A stretch of 41,840 nt of DNA from an uncultured Bacteroidia bacterium. Lineage in GTDB: Bacteria; Bacteroidota; Bacteroidia; Bacteroidales; UBA932. The stretch's first letter is position 1, and the number at the start of each line of letters is the position of its first letter. Below the pieces are notes generated by a model that did not search any database, was not told the origin of the DNA, and worked only from the letters and a program-made list of their open reading frames with translations. Both the position numbers and the translations under genes were made by a program. The stretch spans positions 1-41,840 of the forward strand of contig CADBPR010000066.1 of NCBI GenBank assembly GCA_902796555.1. Direction: 5' to 3'. Positions 16,138-23,369 of the stretch are shown in pieces.

Positions 16138-17190
16138 ATGGAATTGTACGAATACGCCCGTCCCGACCTGCTGGACGGAAAAACCCTTCTTTATGTGCAC
16201 GGATTCGCCTCCAGCGGGGCTACCGGCACGGTCAAATCCCTGCGGACACTGCTGCCGCAGACCCGTATCCTGGCCCCCGACCTGCCCGTGGACCCGTTCG
16301 AGGCCATGGACCTGTTGCGCGCGCTGGTAGCTTCGGAAAAACCCGACGTGGTGGTGGGCACCTCCATGGGCGGCATGTATGCGGAGCAGTTGAAGGGTTT
16401 CGACCGTGTTCTGGTCAATCCGGCTTTTCAACTGGCCGATACCTTGCTGAAGAACAACGGGCTCGGCCGCCAGGAATTCCACAATCCCCGGCAGGACGGC
16501 CAAACTTCTTTTCTTGTGACGAAAGGACTTCTGGAAGCCTTCCGGGAGGTGTCCGCCCACTGCTTCGACGGCGTCGGCACGGTTGACACAGACCACCCCG
16601 CCGAAGGAGACTGGGAAGCGGAACAGCAGCGGGTCTGGGGCCTGTTCGGTACGCGGGATACCCTGGTGGACTGCTTTGACCTCTTTGCGGCGCGGTATCC
16701 CCAGGCCCTGCGTTTCGACGGCGAGCATCATCTCAATGACAGCGCAGTGCTCCACAGCCTGCTTCCGGTGCTGCAGCGCATCGATGACCGTCAGAGGGGA
16801 ACGTCCCGCAAAGTCCTGTTCATCAGCTATGAAGACACCCTGGCGGATGTGCGGCACGGACACGGGGAGCCAGAAAACAGCGCCGTCAAGGCCTGGCGCA
16901 GGCTGTCCGAAACCTACGATACCTATGTGCTGGCTTCAGCACCCTACAACCGGCCGGCGCGCTGGAGTGAGGCCGTGGCGTGGGCGGAGCAGTACCTGGG
17001 CGTCAGCGCCTGGAACAAAGTCATCATCAGCAACCGCAAGGACCTGCTGCTGGGCGATTACCTGATCGACCGCTATCCCCGGCGTTATGGCAATGCCGAT
17101 TTCATGGGAACGGTCCTGGCCTATGGCAGCGAGCCGTTCAAAACCTGGGAGGAGATTCTCACCTATTTTGAACGGCTCGGCGGTCAGTAG
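16138..17190 (+). CDS. YqiA-like esterase fused to a degenerate 5'(3')-deoxyribonucleotidase-like domain
   Basis: A 350-residue two-domain protein. Residues 1-215 resemble the YqiA/YcfP (UPF0227) alpha/beta-hydrolase family: LLYVHGFASSG near the N terminus, nucleophile Ser76 in VGTSMGGMYAEQL, GTRDTLVD for the acid, and GEHHLND (His197/198) for the catalytic His. Residues 222-350 resemble the NT5C-type HAD nucleotidase: YDTYVLASAPYN, a WAEQYLG segment, NRKDLLLGDYLID, and a final TWEEIL. The HAD nucleophile motif DxDGxxAD reads SYEDTLAD, so the nucleophile Asp is Ser230 and the acid/base Asp is Glu232. The cap region is nearly absent and the family's DD pair is DR. The second domain is therefore probably not a phosphatase. 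It has no signal peptide and an 11-base leader after the divergent promoter. Confidence 0.75.
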   Translation: MELYEYARPDLLDGKTLLYVHGFASSGATGTVKSLRTLLPQTRILAPDLPVDPFEAMDLLRALVASEKPDVVVGTSMGGMYAEQLKGFDRVLVNPAFQLADTLLKNNGLGRQEFHNPRQDGQTSFLVTKGLLEAFREVSAHCFDGVGTVDTDHPAEGDWEAEQQRVWGLFGTRDTLVDCFDLFAARYPQALRFDGEHHLNDSAVLHSLLPVLQRIDDRQRGTSRKVLFISYEDTLADVRHGHGEPENSAVKAWRRLSETYDTYVLASAPYNRPARWSEAVAWAEQYLGVSAWNKVIISNRKDLLLGDYLIDRYPRRYGNADFMGTVLAYGSEPFKTWEEILTYFERLGGQ

Positions 17191-17198
17191 CAAACGCG

Positions 17199-18092
17199 CT
17201 ATTCTGGTGTGGTTTCCTGCTCCAGGAAGGCCCAGAGCAACTTGCGCATTTTCTCTCCGGTCTTGCCCAGGAAGGCATGTCCGACCCCTTCCATCCGCTC
17301 CAGGGTGGCATGCGGGAAGGTTTCCTGCGCGGCTTCCGCATAATCAATCGGGACAATCGTATCCTCCGTGCCATGGATAATCAGCACAGGGTTCCGATAG
17401 CGGGAAAGCCAGCGGTAGCTGTCCAGGGATTTGCCCTCGGTGAAGAATTTTCTGCCCAGGTTCGTATTGATCAGGAAAGTGGTGTCCCGGATATCGCGAT
17501 TGTGCGGGTAGACCTCCGCACACATCTCCGGCAGGTTGAAGGCGGGCGCCAGAAGCACCATGCCGGCCACTTCGTTGCGGTATCCGGAGCCGACCAGGGC
17601 CGCGACCAGGCCGCCCAGGCTGTGCCCGACCAGGTAGAGGTGGTCCGTATCGACGAAATCTTCTTTCAGGAGACGTTTGAGGACCATCTCCAGATCTGCT
17701 TTTTCCGTCTGTACCGTCATGTTCAGCGTGCTGCCGCTGCTGCGGCTGTTCTCGGCTCCGCCGCGGAAATCAAAAGCGTATGCGACCCAGCCTTTCCGGG
17801 CCACCATCTGGCAGATGTCCTTCCAGTCGGCCGCCGTTCCGCCCAGTCCCGGGCAGCAGACAAGGACCGGCTTCCGGCCCAGCGTATCCTGGGGCTTGTA
17901 GACGGTGCCGTAGATTTTCTCCAGACCGTTGAAATAGCTCAGCTCTTCCACATGGATGTTGGCCCCGGAGATGGGCCGGACCACGGTACGGGGGGAGAGG
18001 GAACGGAGGTACAGCACGATACCCAGCAGGGCCAGTACCAGAATCAGGAGCACGGCGGAAACGCCGATGGCCAATTTTTTACCTTTCTTCAT
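17199..18092 (-). CDS. Membrane-anchored alpha/beta hydrolase
   Basis: A serine hydrolase of 297 residues with an N-terminal transmembrane anchor (LAIGVSAVLLILVLALLGIV, about residues 7-26), so the catalytic domain is expected to face the periplasm. The triad is Ser158 in VGHSLGGL, Asp244 in HGTEDTIVP and His272 in GVGHAFL; the oxyanion loop is near CCPGLGG. The family includes esterases and acyl-hydrolases; the substrate is unknown. The start overlaps the end of the aminotransferase gene by 14 bases, so it is the last gene of a three-gene operon with alkaline phosphatase and PatB. It converges with the esterase-fusion gene, with 8 bases between the two stops and no visible terminator there. 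Confidence 0.85.
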   Translation of the reverse strand: MKKGKKLAIGVSAVLLILVLALLGIVLYLRSLSPRTVVRPISGANIHVEELSYFNGLEKIYGTVYKPQDTLGRKPVLVCCPGLGGTAADWKDICQMVARKGWVAYAFDFRGGAENSRSSGSTLNMTVQTEKADLEMVLKRLLKEDFVDTDHLYLVGHSLGGLVAALVGSGYRNEVAGMVLLAPAFNLPEMCAEVYPHNRDIRDTTFLINTNLGRKFFTEGKSLDSYRWLSRYRNPVLIIHGTEDTIVPIDYAEAAQETFPHATLERMEGVGHAFLGKTGEKMRKLLWAFLEQETTPE

Positions 18093-19278
18093 ACATCAGA
18101 CGGTTTAATCCGGCGACGATGCGGTCCAGCCCTTCGGAGACCAGGCTGCGCGGTGCCGCGATATTGATACGGATAAAGCCTTCGCTGCCATACATTTCGC
18201 CGGCATTCACCCATACTTTTTCATGCTGCAGCAGGCTGTTTTCGATGGCTTCGCCGGAGCAGGAGAGGGCGGAACAGTCCACCCAGACCAGATAGGTACC
18301 TTCCAGTTCAGCAACCGGGAAATCGGGCAATTCGGCGGCGAATCGCTCCCGAAGGAGGCGGTAATTGCCCTCCAGATACAGGTTCAGTTCTTCCAGCCAG
18401 GCGGCGCCTTCCTCGCTGTAAGCGGCCATCATGGCGATGGGACCGAAGGGATTGACGTCGCATATCTCATTGATATTGATGGCTTTGTCTATCTTTTTCC
18501 GCCAGTCTTCCCGCGGGCAGATGATGTTGGCCATCTGGAGTCCTGCCGTGTTGAAAGACTTGCTGGCCGAGCCGAGAACCACCCAGTCCGTCCCTTCACA
18601 TACGGTGGCGAAGGGGATGTATTCGTGCCCGGGAAGGATGATTTCGCAGTGGATTTCATCGCAGACCGGAATGACGTCGTGGCTCCGGCAGATTTCGGCC
18701 ACCGTCCGGAGTTCGGTTTCCGTCCAGGCGCGGCCGGCAGGGTTGTGGGGATTGCACAGGAGCAGCAGGCGGGCCTGCGGGTCGGCGCACAGTTCCTCCA
18801 GCGCGTCGAAGTCCATGGAATAGCTGAAGCTGCCGCCGGGCAGGGGCTCCTGGACCAGCGGATTGTCCAGCAGGGAACAGCCGTTGTTGCGGATGGAAGA
18901 AAAGAAACAGTTGTAGACCGGGGTCTGGAGGATGACCTTGTCGCCGGGATGCGTCAAGGCCTTGATGACGGCCGACAGTGCGGGAACCACGCCGGTCGTA
19001 TATTGGATCCAGCCGGGGTCGAAGTCCCAGCCATGCCTGTCACGGAACCAGTCCCGCACGCAGGTGTAGTACTCCTGCGGAACGGTCGTATAGCCGAAGA
19101 CCCCGTGGTCCAGCCGGCGCTGCAGGGCTTCGCGGATGCAAGGTGCGGCCGGAAAATCCATGTCCGCCACCCACATGGGGATGATGTCCCCCTGTACGGG
19201 TACCGGCGGCACGGCGTCCCACTTTACGCAGTGGGTCCCTTTCCGCGGGGAGAGGGTGTCGAAATCAAACCGTCCCAT
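18079..19278 (-). CDS. patB: PatB/MalY-type PLP aminotransferase, probable cystathionine beta-lyase
   Basis: Fold-type I PLP enzyme of 399 residues in the PatB/MalY subfamily, whose members are C-S lyases acting on cystathionine or cysteine. Typical marks are MGRFDFDTLSPRKGTHCVKWD at the start, MWVADMDFPAAPCI (35-48), GVFGYT, CNPHNPAGRAW (175-185), and PLP Lys240 in LGSASKSFN. The C-terminal substrate arginine is in the FIRINIAAPRS segment. If it cleaves cystathionine it makes homocysteine, which would complement the metY-metX route 9 kb away. The stop overlaps the next gene and the start is 4 bases from the phosphatase stop, so it is in an operon with both. Confidence 0.88.
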   Translation of the reverse strand: MGRFDFDTLSPRKGTHCVKWDAVPPVPVQGDIIPMWVADMDFPAAPCIREALQRRLDHGVFGYTTVPQEYYTCVRDWFRDRHGWDFDPGWIQYTTGVVPALSAVIKALTHPGDKVILQTPVYNCFFSSIRNNGCSLLDNPLVQEPLPGGSFSYSMDFDALEELCADPQARLLLLCNPHNPAGRAWTETELRTVAEICRSHDVIPVCDEIHCEIILPGHEYIPFATVCEGTDWVVLGSASKSFNTAGLQMANIICPREDWRKKIDKAININEICDVNPFGPIAMMAAYSEEGAAWLEELNLYLEGNYRLLRERFAAELPDFPVAELEGTYLVWVDCSALSCSGEAIENSLLQHEKVWVNAGEMYGSEGFIRINIAAPRSLVSEGLDRIVAGLNRLMYEER

Positions 19279-19282
19279 CGCA

Positions 19283-20428
19283 TCAGAATTTGCGGCCGGT
19301 CATCAGCCAGATAATCTTCCGGGCGACGTCGTTGTTTTCCTGAATTCCCATAAAATACTGGGAACCAGGACCATAGGCGAAAATCGGAACGGGAATCGGC
19401 GTATGTCCGCCGGTGGCGAAGCGTCCGGCCGTGTTGCCCTTAGCCGGGTCTCCCGTAGCCTGCAGGGAAAGGCCGCCGGTTTCATGGTCGGCGGAAATCA
19501 GGACCAGCGTATGACCGTCCGCCTCGGCGAACCGGACCGCCGCTTCGATGGCCTGGTCGAAATCGAGCATTTCCCGCACGGCGGGCTCATACTCGTTGGC
19601 GTGGCAGCTCTTGTCGATACGGGCGCCTTCCACCATCATGAAGAACCCTTTCCGGCGCGGGGCCCGGGCTTTCAGAAAGTCGATGCACCAGGCGGTGGTG
19701 GCGGGCAGGAAATCGCCGCGGCCTTCCCGGAAGGAACGGGTTTCCGTATACGGCGGCAGGTAGCCCAGCCGGGTCACGTCTTCGGGAACGTCATCGAGGT
19801 CGTCAACGATGGTAAATACTTCTTTGATAGCGTCTTGCGTTTCTTCCGACTGCTCTTCCATCTTTTCTTTGCAGCCGGCTGCGAAGAAGGTCAGTTTGCT
19901 CAGGGGCAGGTCGGCCCAGATTTCGGGGGTCATGCCGCGGTTGGGCTGATGGGCGAAGAAACTGGCAGGAGTGGCGCCGTTGAGGTTGTCAGTGGAAATA
20001 ATGCCGGAAATGAAGCCCTCATCCGCGAGTATCTCGGGAATGTTCCGCAGGGGCCGGTCGTTCACATCCACGCCGATGGCGTAGTTGTGGGTCTTGTATC
20101 CCGTGGCATAGGCGGTGCCGGAAGCAGCGGAATCCGTCGTATAGGCATCGGCCGACTGGGTCTTGACCAGGCCCATCGTCCGCAGGTTGGTGACCGTCAG
20201 TTCGCCGCCGTTGGAATAGAGCCCGGCGGAAATCTGCGCCAGTCCGGTGCCGTCGCCAATCAGCAGAATGACATTCCGTACGGTCTTGTTGGTCCCGTCC
20301 GGCTTGAAGGAAGGCTTGTACGCCGGATGTTGCGGAGCGTTTTCGATGGAGCCTTCCACCAGCTTCTGGGCGGAAGCGATGATGCTGATGCACAGCAGGG
20401 TAGCGAGGAAAAGGGTGATTTTCTTCAT
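19283..20428 (-). CDS. phoA: Alkaline phosphatase, exported
   Basis: Zinc/magnesium phosphomonoesterase of the alkaline phosphatase family, 381 residues, shorter than E. coli PhoA (about 470). The signal peptide is residues 1-20 (MKKITLFLATLLCISIIASA), giving a periplasmic enzyme. The nucleophile is Ser100 in TTDSAASGTA. Metal ligands are Asp59 in LIGDGTG, Glu267 and Asp272 in VEGARIDKSCHANE (with His276), Asp314/His315 in SADHETGG, and His342 in GGHTP, so the site is complete. It is the first gene of the operon with patB and the membrane hydrolase. No pho-box-like element was recognised. Confidence 0.92.
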   Translation of the reverse strand: MKKITLFLATLLCISIIASAQKLVEGSIENAPQHPAYKPSFKPDGTNKTVRNVILLIGDGTGLAQISAGLYSNGGELTVTNLRTMGLVKTQSADAYTTDSAASGTAYATGYKTHNYAIGVDVNDRPLRNIPEILADEGFISGIISTDNLNGATPASFFAHQPNRGMTPEIWADLPLSKLTFFAAGCKEKMEEQSEETQDAIKEVFTIVDDLDDVPEDVTRLGYLPPYTETRSFREGRGDFLPATTAWCIDFLKARAPRRKGFFMMVEGARIDKSCHANEYEPAVREMLDFDQAIEAAVRFAEADGHTLVLISADHETGGLSLQATGDPAKGNTAGRFATGGHTPIPVPIFAYGPGSQYFMGIQENNDVARKIIWLMTGRKF

Positions 20429-20449
20429 ATCGATTCGGTAATATTTTTA

Positions 20450-20457
20450 CAAATATA
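20450..20457 (-). promoter_or_regulatory. -7 box of the alkaline phosphatase operon
   Basis: On the minus strand TATATTTG is read from 20457 to 20450, a perfect TAnnTTTG box 21 bases before the ATG at 20428. The spacer upstream overlaps the terminator of the MATE gene, so the two units are packed head to tail. No clear TTG is at the usual distance. Confidence 0.65.
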
Positions 20458-20460
20458 CGG

Positions 20461-20484
20461 AAAAAGACGGGAATAACCGTCTTA
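20461..20484 (-). terminator. Rho-independent terminator of the MATE gene
   Basis: On the minus strand AAGACGG (20483-20477) pairs with CCGTCTT (20470-20464) around a six-base loop, followed by T down to 20461. The first stem base overlaps the MATE stop codon. Confidence 0.75.
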
Positions 20485-21858
20485 AATCAGGCTCTTTTTC
20501 AGCCAGCTTTCCCTGCGCAGATACCACAGGAACAGCATGCCGCGGACATTGAGCTCAATCATCATCGCAATCCAGTAGCCGGTCAGCCCGTAGCGCGGGG
20601 TCAGGATGACGGCGAGTCCGATGCGCACCAGCCACATGCTGCTGAAATTCAGGACCGTCGGGACAAAGGTGTCGCCGGCGCCGGCACATACGCCGAATAC
20701 CACGATGGATACGGCATAGAAGGTCTCGGCGAAGGCTTCAATGCGCAACACCCGGGCACCCAGGGCGATGACGTCGGGGTCATTGCTGAGGATATCCATC
20801 AACTGCGGGGCAAAGAAAAACATCAGGACCGCCAGGGCCGACATAATCAGGGCGCCCATTCCGGTCGTCAGATAGGCGAAGCGCCGCGTGATTTCCTTTC
20901 TCCGTGCCCCGATGCTCTGGCCGACCAGGGTCGTGGCGGCTTCTTCCAGGCCGTAACCCGGCATGTAGCAGAAACTTTCGGCCGCGATGGCAAAGGCGTT
21001 CGCCGCAATCGAAATAGGGCCGAGCGGGGCGACGATGAAGGTGCTCATGACGTGGGCGCCGCGCATGACCACATTCTGCAGCCACAGCGGTCCGCTGATT
21101 CGCACGGCTTTGCGGAGGACAGGCTTCTCTGGGCGGAAGGAGCCCTTTTCTCCTCTGATATTCAGTTCTTTGGACTGGGTTAGGACATACCAGACCGTAA
21201 ACAGGGACGTGAGGGATTCCGCGACGCCGGTCCCGATGGCCGCGCCGGTGACGCCCAGGTCCATCAGATAGATGAAGACATAGTTGAACACCACGTCCAG
21301 CCCGCACATGGTCACATAAATGATGCTGGGCACTTTCATGTTGCCGCTGGCCTGGAGCATGGCGGACGCGGCATATCCGGTGGCGCTGATGGGAATGAAG
21401 GCGGAAAAAATCCAGAAATACGAGGTGGCGTCCGGCCGGATGGCCTCGGCTCCGCGCAGCCAGCGGGGGAGGTCCCAGCTGATGGCGACCCCGATCAGCG
21501 CAATCAGGGCGCTGAACAGAAAGACAGAGACCAGTCCCTGCCGCATGATCCGGCGGGCCTCGCTAAACTGTTTGGCTCCGCAGTTCTGGGCGACCTGGAC
21601 GGAAAAGCCCGTGATGGCGGCCGTCGCGAATCCGTACATAATCCAGGTGCTGGTGGAAACGAGCCCGATGGAGGCCGAGGGGTTGGCGCCCAGATGGCCG
21701 ACCATGGCGGAGTCGATGTATTGCATCAAGACCGAAGACAGTTGCGCGAGAATGGCGGGTACAGCCAGCAGCATCGTCAGTTTGAGTTGCTGGCGGCCCG
21801 TCATCGGCTGTCCGTCACGGATCAGTCCGAGCAGGATATCTTTGGTCGATTGTGCCAT
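20482..21858 (-). CDS. MATE family multidrug/Na+ antiporter
   Basis: Inner-membrane exporter of the multidrug and toxic compound extrusion family, 458 residues with about 12 hydrophobic segments in two MatE repeats. Typical features are MLLAVPAILAQLSSVLMQYIDSAMVGHLG near residues 30-58 and the paired GATxxGQ-like elements, the second as EEAATTLVGQSIGA. MATE proteins couple drug or metabolite efflux to Na+ or H+; the substrate is unknown. I set the start at ATG 21858: the TAACTTTG box at 21883-21876 would put transcription start near 21869, and the 49 upstream codons are basic and unlike a MATE N terminus. It ends in its own terminator. Confidence 0.9.
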   Translation of the reverse strand: MAQSTKDILLGLIRDGQPMTGRQQLKLTMLLAVPAILAQLSSVLMQYIDSAMVGHLGANPSASIGLVSTSTWIMYGFATAAITGFSVQVAQNCGAKQFSEARRIMRQGLVSVFLFSALIALIGVAISWDLPRWLRGAEAIRPDATSYFWIFSAFIPISATGYAASAMLQASGNMKVPSIIYVTMCGLDVVFNYVFIYLMDLGVTGAAIGTGVAESLTSLFTVWYVLTQSKELNIRGEKGSFRPEKPVLRKAVRISGPLWLQNVVMRGAHVMSTFIVAPLGPISIAANAFAIAAESFCYMPGYGLEEAATTLVGQSIGARRKEITRRFAYLTTGMGALIMSALAVLMFFFAPQLMDILSNDPDVIALGARVLRIEAFAETFYAVSIVVFGVCAGAGDTFVPTVLNFSSMWLVRIGLAVILTPRYGLTGYWIAMMIELNVRGMLFLWYLRRESWLKKSLI

Positions 21859-21875
21859 GGTTCCGTTTTGGGCTG

Positions 21876-21883
21876 CAAAGTTA
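21876..21883 (-). promoter_or_regulatory. -7 box of the MATE gene
   Basis: Minus-strand TAACTTTG (21883-21876) is a perfect TAnnTTTG box 17 bases before the chosen ATG. It is what excludes the longer reading frame starting near 22005. Confidence 0.65.
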
Positions 21884-22031
21884 GTAAAAAAGATGCTAAT
21901 CTCCACATTTCCGCGTGCCTGGCGGCCGGCTTGAAAAAAAGGCCTGAAAGGGCCTGAAAAGCCGATTTGAAACGTTTTGGTAGAAAAAACGGTCGAATGG
22001 TACAATTCTTAAAAAAATCTATACCAATGCG

Positions 22032-22062
22032 TTGCACGGTTCAAAAAAAGTTTCTACCTTTG
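22032..22062 (+). promoter_or_regulatory. Orphan Bacteroidota promoter of a putative small RNA
   Basis: TTG (22032-22034), a 20-base spacer and TACCTTTG (22055-22062) make one of the best promoter matches in the window. No reading frame follows on this strand; a terminator comes about 65 bases later. Transcription should start near 22069. Confidence 0.7.
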
Positions 22063-22068
22063 CGTCGC

Positions 22069-22162
22069 AATAGAAGTAGTTTCATATTGGTTAGTTATTA
22101 GTCAGTAACTTCAGTTAGTAGTGTGATAATCAGACGCAGTGATGTGTCTGATTATTTTTTTT
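22069..22162 (+). ncRNA. Putative small non-coding RNA
   Basis: The stretch between a consensus promoter and a strong terminator is about 94 bases, has no ATG before the terminator hairpin and no reading frame, and the next plus-strand gene is more than 5 kb away. A small stem AGTTA/TAACT (22093-22097 with 22106-22110) precedes the terminator stem. The 3' end overlaps the last few bases of the minus-strand acyltransferase gene, so it could pair with that mRNA's 3' end, or act in trans. It does not resemble tRNA, tmRNA, 6S RNA or SRP RNA to me. The 5' end is estimated from the -7 box only. Confidence 0.5.
22126..22162 (+). terminator. Strong rho-independent terminator of the putative small RNA
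   Basis: ATAATCAGAC (22126-22135) and GTCTGATTAT (22146-22155) form a perfect ten-base stem with a ten-base loop, followed by a run of T ending at 22162. On the opposite strand it follows the acyltransferase stop but has no U run there. Confidence 0.85.
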
Positions 22163-23369
22163 GCCGTTTCAGGAGGGCTTTCGTATCGGAAAAAGCCTTG
22201 CAGAAGACATTCCACCAATCATATACGATGCCGGGAGCGCCCAGACCCCACAGGAAAAGAAACAGGCAGGTCCACCACGGAAAAGCAGCCGACAGCGCCA
22301 GAACGGTTCCCGTCAGGAGGAGCGGATGGAGCAGGGTATAGCAGACAAACCGGACGCTGTTCAGCCAGGCACGGTCTTTCATCCGGCTCCGGATTCCTGC
22401 CGTGACGAGCAGGGCCGGCAGCATCAAAATGGTCGAAATGGCGAAAATAAGAAAGGTGAGCAACAGCCACAAAAACTGACCGGACAGGGCCGCCGGGCCC
22501 GTAGGCTCGGCCAGGCTCTGCGTGAGAATCCCATACCGCTTCCGCCAGGCGTTCAAGGAACGGGCTTCCGCCAGCGGCCCTTCCGCTACCTGGTCCACCA
22601 GGCTCTGCAGCCGGTTTTTGCGCAAGAAGAGGGTATCGGCCGGATTTTCGCCATACAGGGCATTGGCCCGGTCCCAGATGGCGTCGTAATCGCCTTCGTC
22701 CGGGACGCAGATAATCAGTTCCCGCATCGCCCTTTCCAGCCGCTGCAGCAAAGCATGCATCTGCCGGGCCGGGTCGGAATCTCCGAGCTCTTTGATAAAA
22801 TCCTGTACGACAATCGGTTTTCCGATGTTGACCAGCAGCCGGGAACGGTAGCGGAAATAATCTTCGTATTCCAGTCCGACCGGGACAATGCAGACCGGAA
22901 GGCTGTCACCCGCCTGCCTGCCGGCTTCCAAGGCAATGCGGGCGATGCCTTTTTTGAGCGGCAGCAGGCCGTGCCGGGGCCGGTGGGTACCTTCCGGCAG
23001 GATGCAGAAAGGGACTTGCTCCAGCAGCGCCCGGACACTGAGGTCGAATACCTGGTCATTTTCCCGCAGGCTCTCTACGCCGTCCCGAATCCGGTGGATG
23101 GGCATGATTTTCAGAAAAGACAGCAGGCGGGCGGCGGCGGGTTTCCGGAAAATATCCGCCCGGGCCACGAAGACTTTCCGCCGGTTGTCCAGCGACAGGA
23201 CGGCCATCGCGTCCATCAGGGTGTTGGCGTGATTGGGGGAGAAGATGACGGCTGCGTTCTTCGGGATGTTTTCCAGCCCGTGGTATTCCACGCGGCTATA
23301 AGCACGTCGCCAGCTCCTGTTGATCCACGGCAGGAGAAAATCATATAAACGGTTGCGGTCCTGGATCAT
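22152..23369 (-). CDS. PlsC-like lysophospholipid acyltransferase
   Basis: Acyltransferase of the 1-acyl-glycerol-3-phosphate acyltransferase superfamily, 405 residues with two probable transmembrane segments near the C terminus (FLWLLLTFLIFAISTILMLP and the hydrophobic HPLLLTGTVLALSAAFPWW region). Motif I is SPNHANTLMDAM, an H-x5-D spacing seen in Bacteroidota paralogues rather than the standard H-x4-D. Motif III is FCILPEGTHRPRHG. It probably acylates a lyso-lipid or a glycolipid acceptor at the inner membrane. I set the start at ATG 23369, which overlaps the DUF819 stop as ATGA; longer frames run through that gene. It is the last gene of the DUF1846 operon. Confidence 0.85.
   Translation of the reverse strand: MIQDRNRLYDFLLPWINRSWRRAYSRVEYHGLENIPKNAAVIFSPNHANTLMDAMAVLSLDNRRKVFVARADIFRKPAAARLLSFLKIMPIHRIRDGVESLRENDQVFDLSVRALLEQVPFCILPEGTHRPRHGLLPLKKGIARIALEAGRQAGDSLPVCIVPVGLEYEDYFRYRSRLLVNIGKPIVVQDFIKELGDSDPARQMHALLQRLERAMRELIICVPDEGDYDAIWDRANALYGENPADTLFLRKNRLQSLVDQVAEGPLAEARSLNAWRKRYGILTQSLAEPTGPAALSGQFLWLLLTFLIFAISTILMLPALLVTAGIRSRMKDRAWLNSVRFVCYTLLHPLLLTGTVLALSAAFPWWTCLFLFLWGLGAPGIVYDWWNVFCKAFSDTKALLKRQKK

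Noticed and set aside
21859-22005. N-terminal extension of the MATE protein (49 codons)
   Set aside because: It is upstream of the TAACTTTG box at 21883-21876 and does not resemble MATE N termini, so the ATG at 21858 is preferred.
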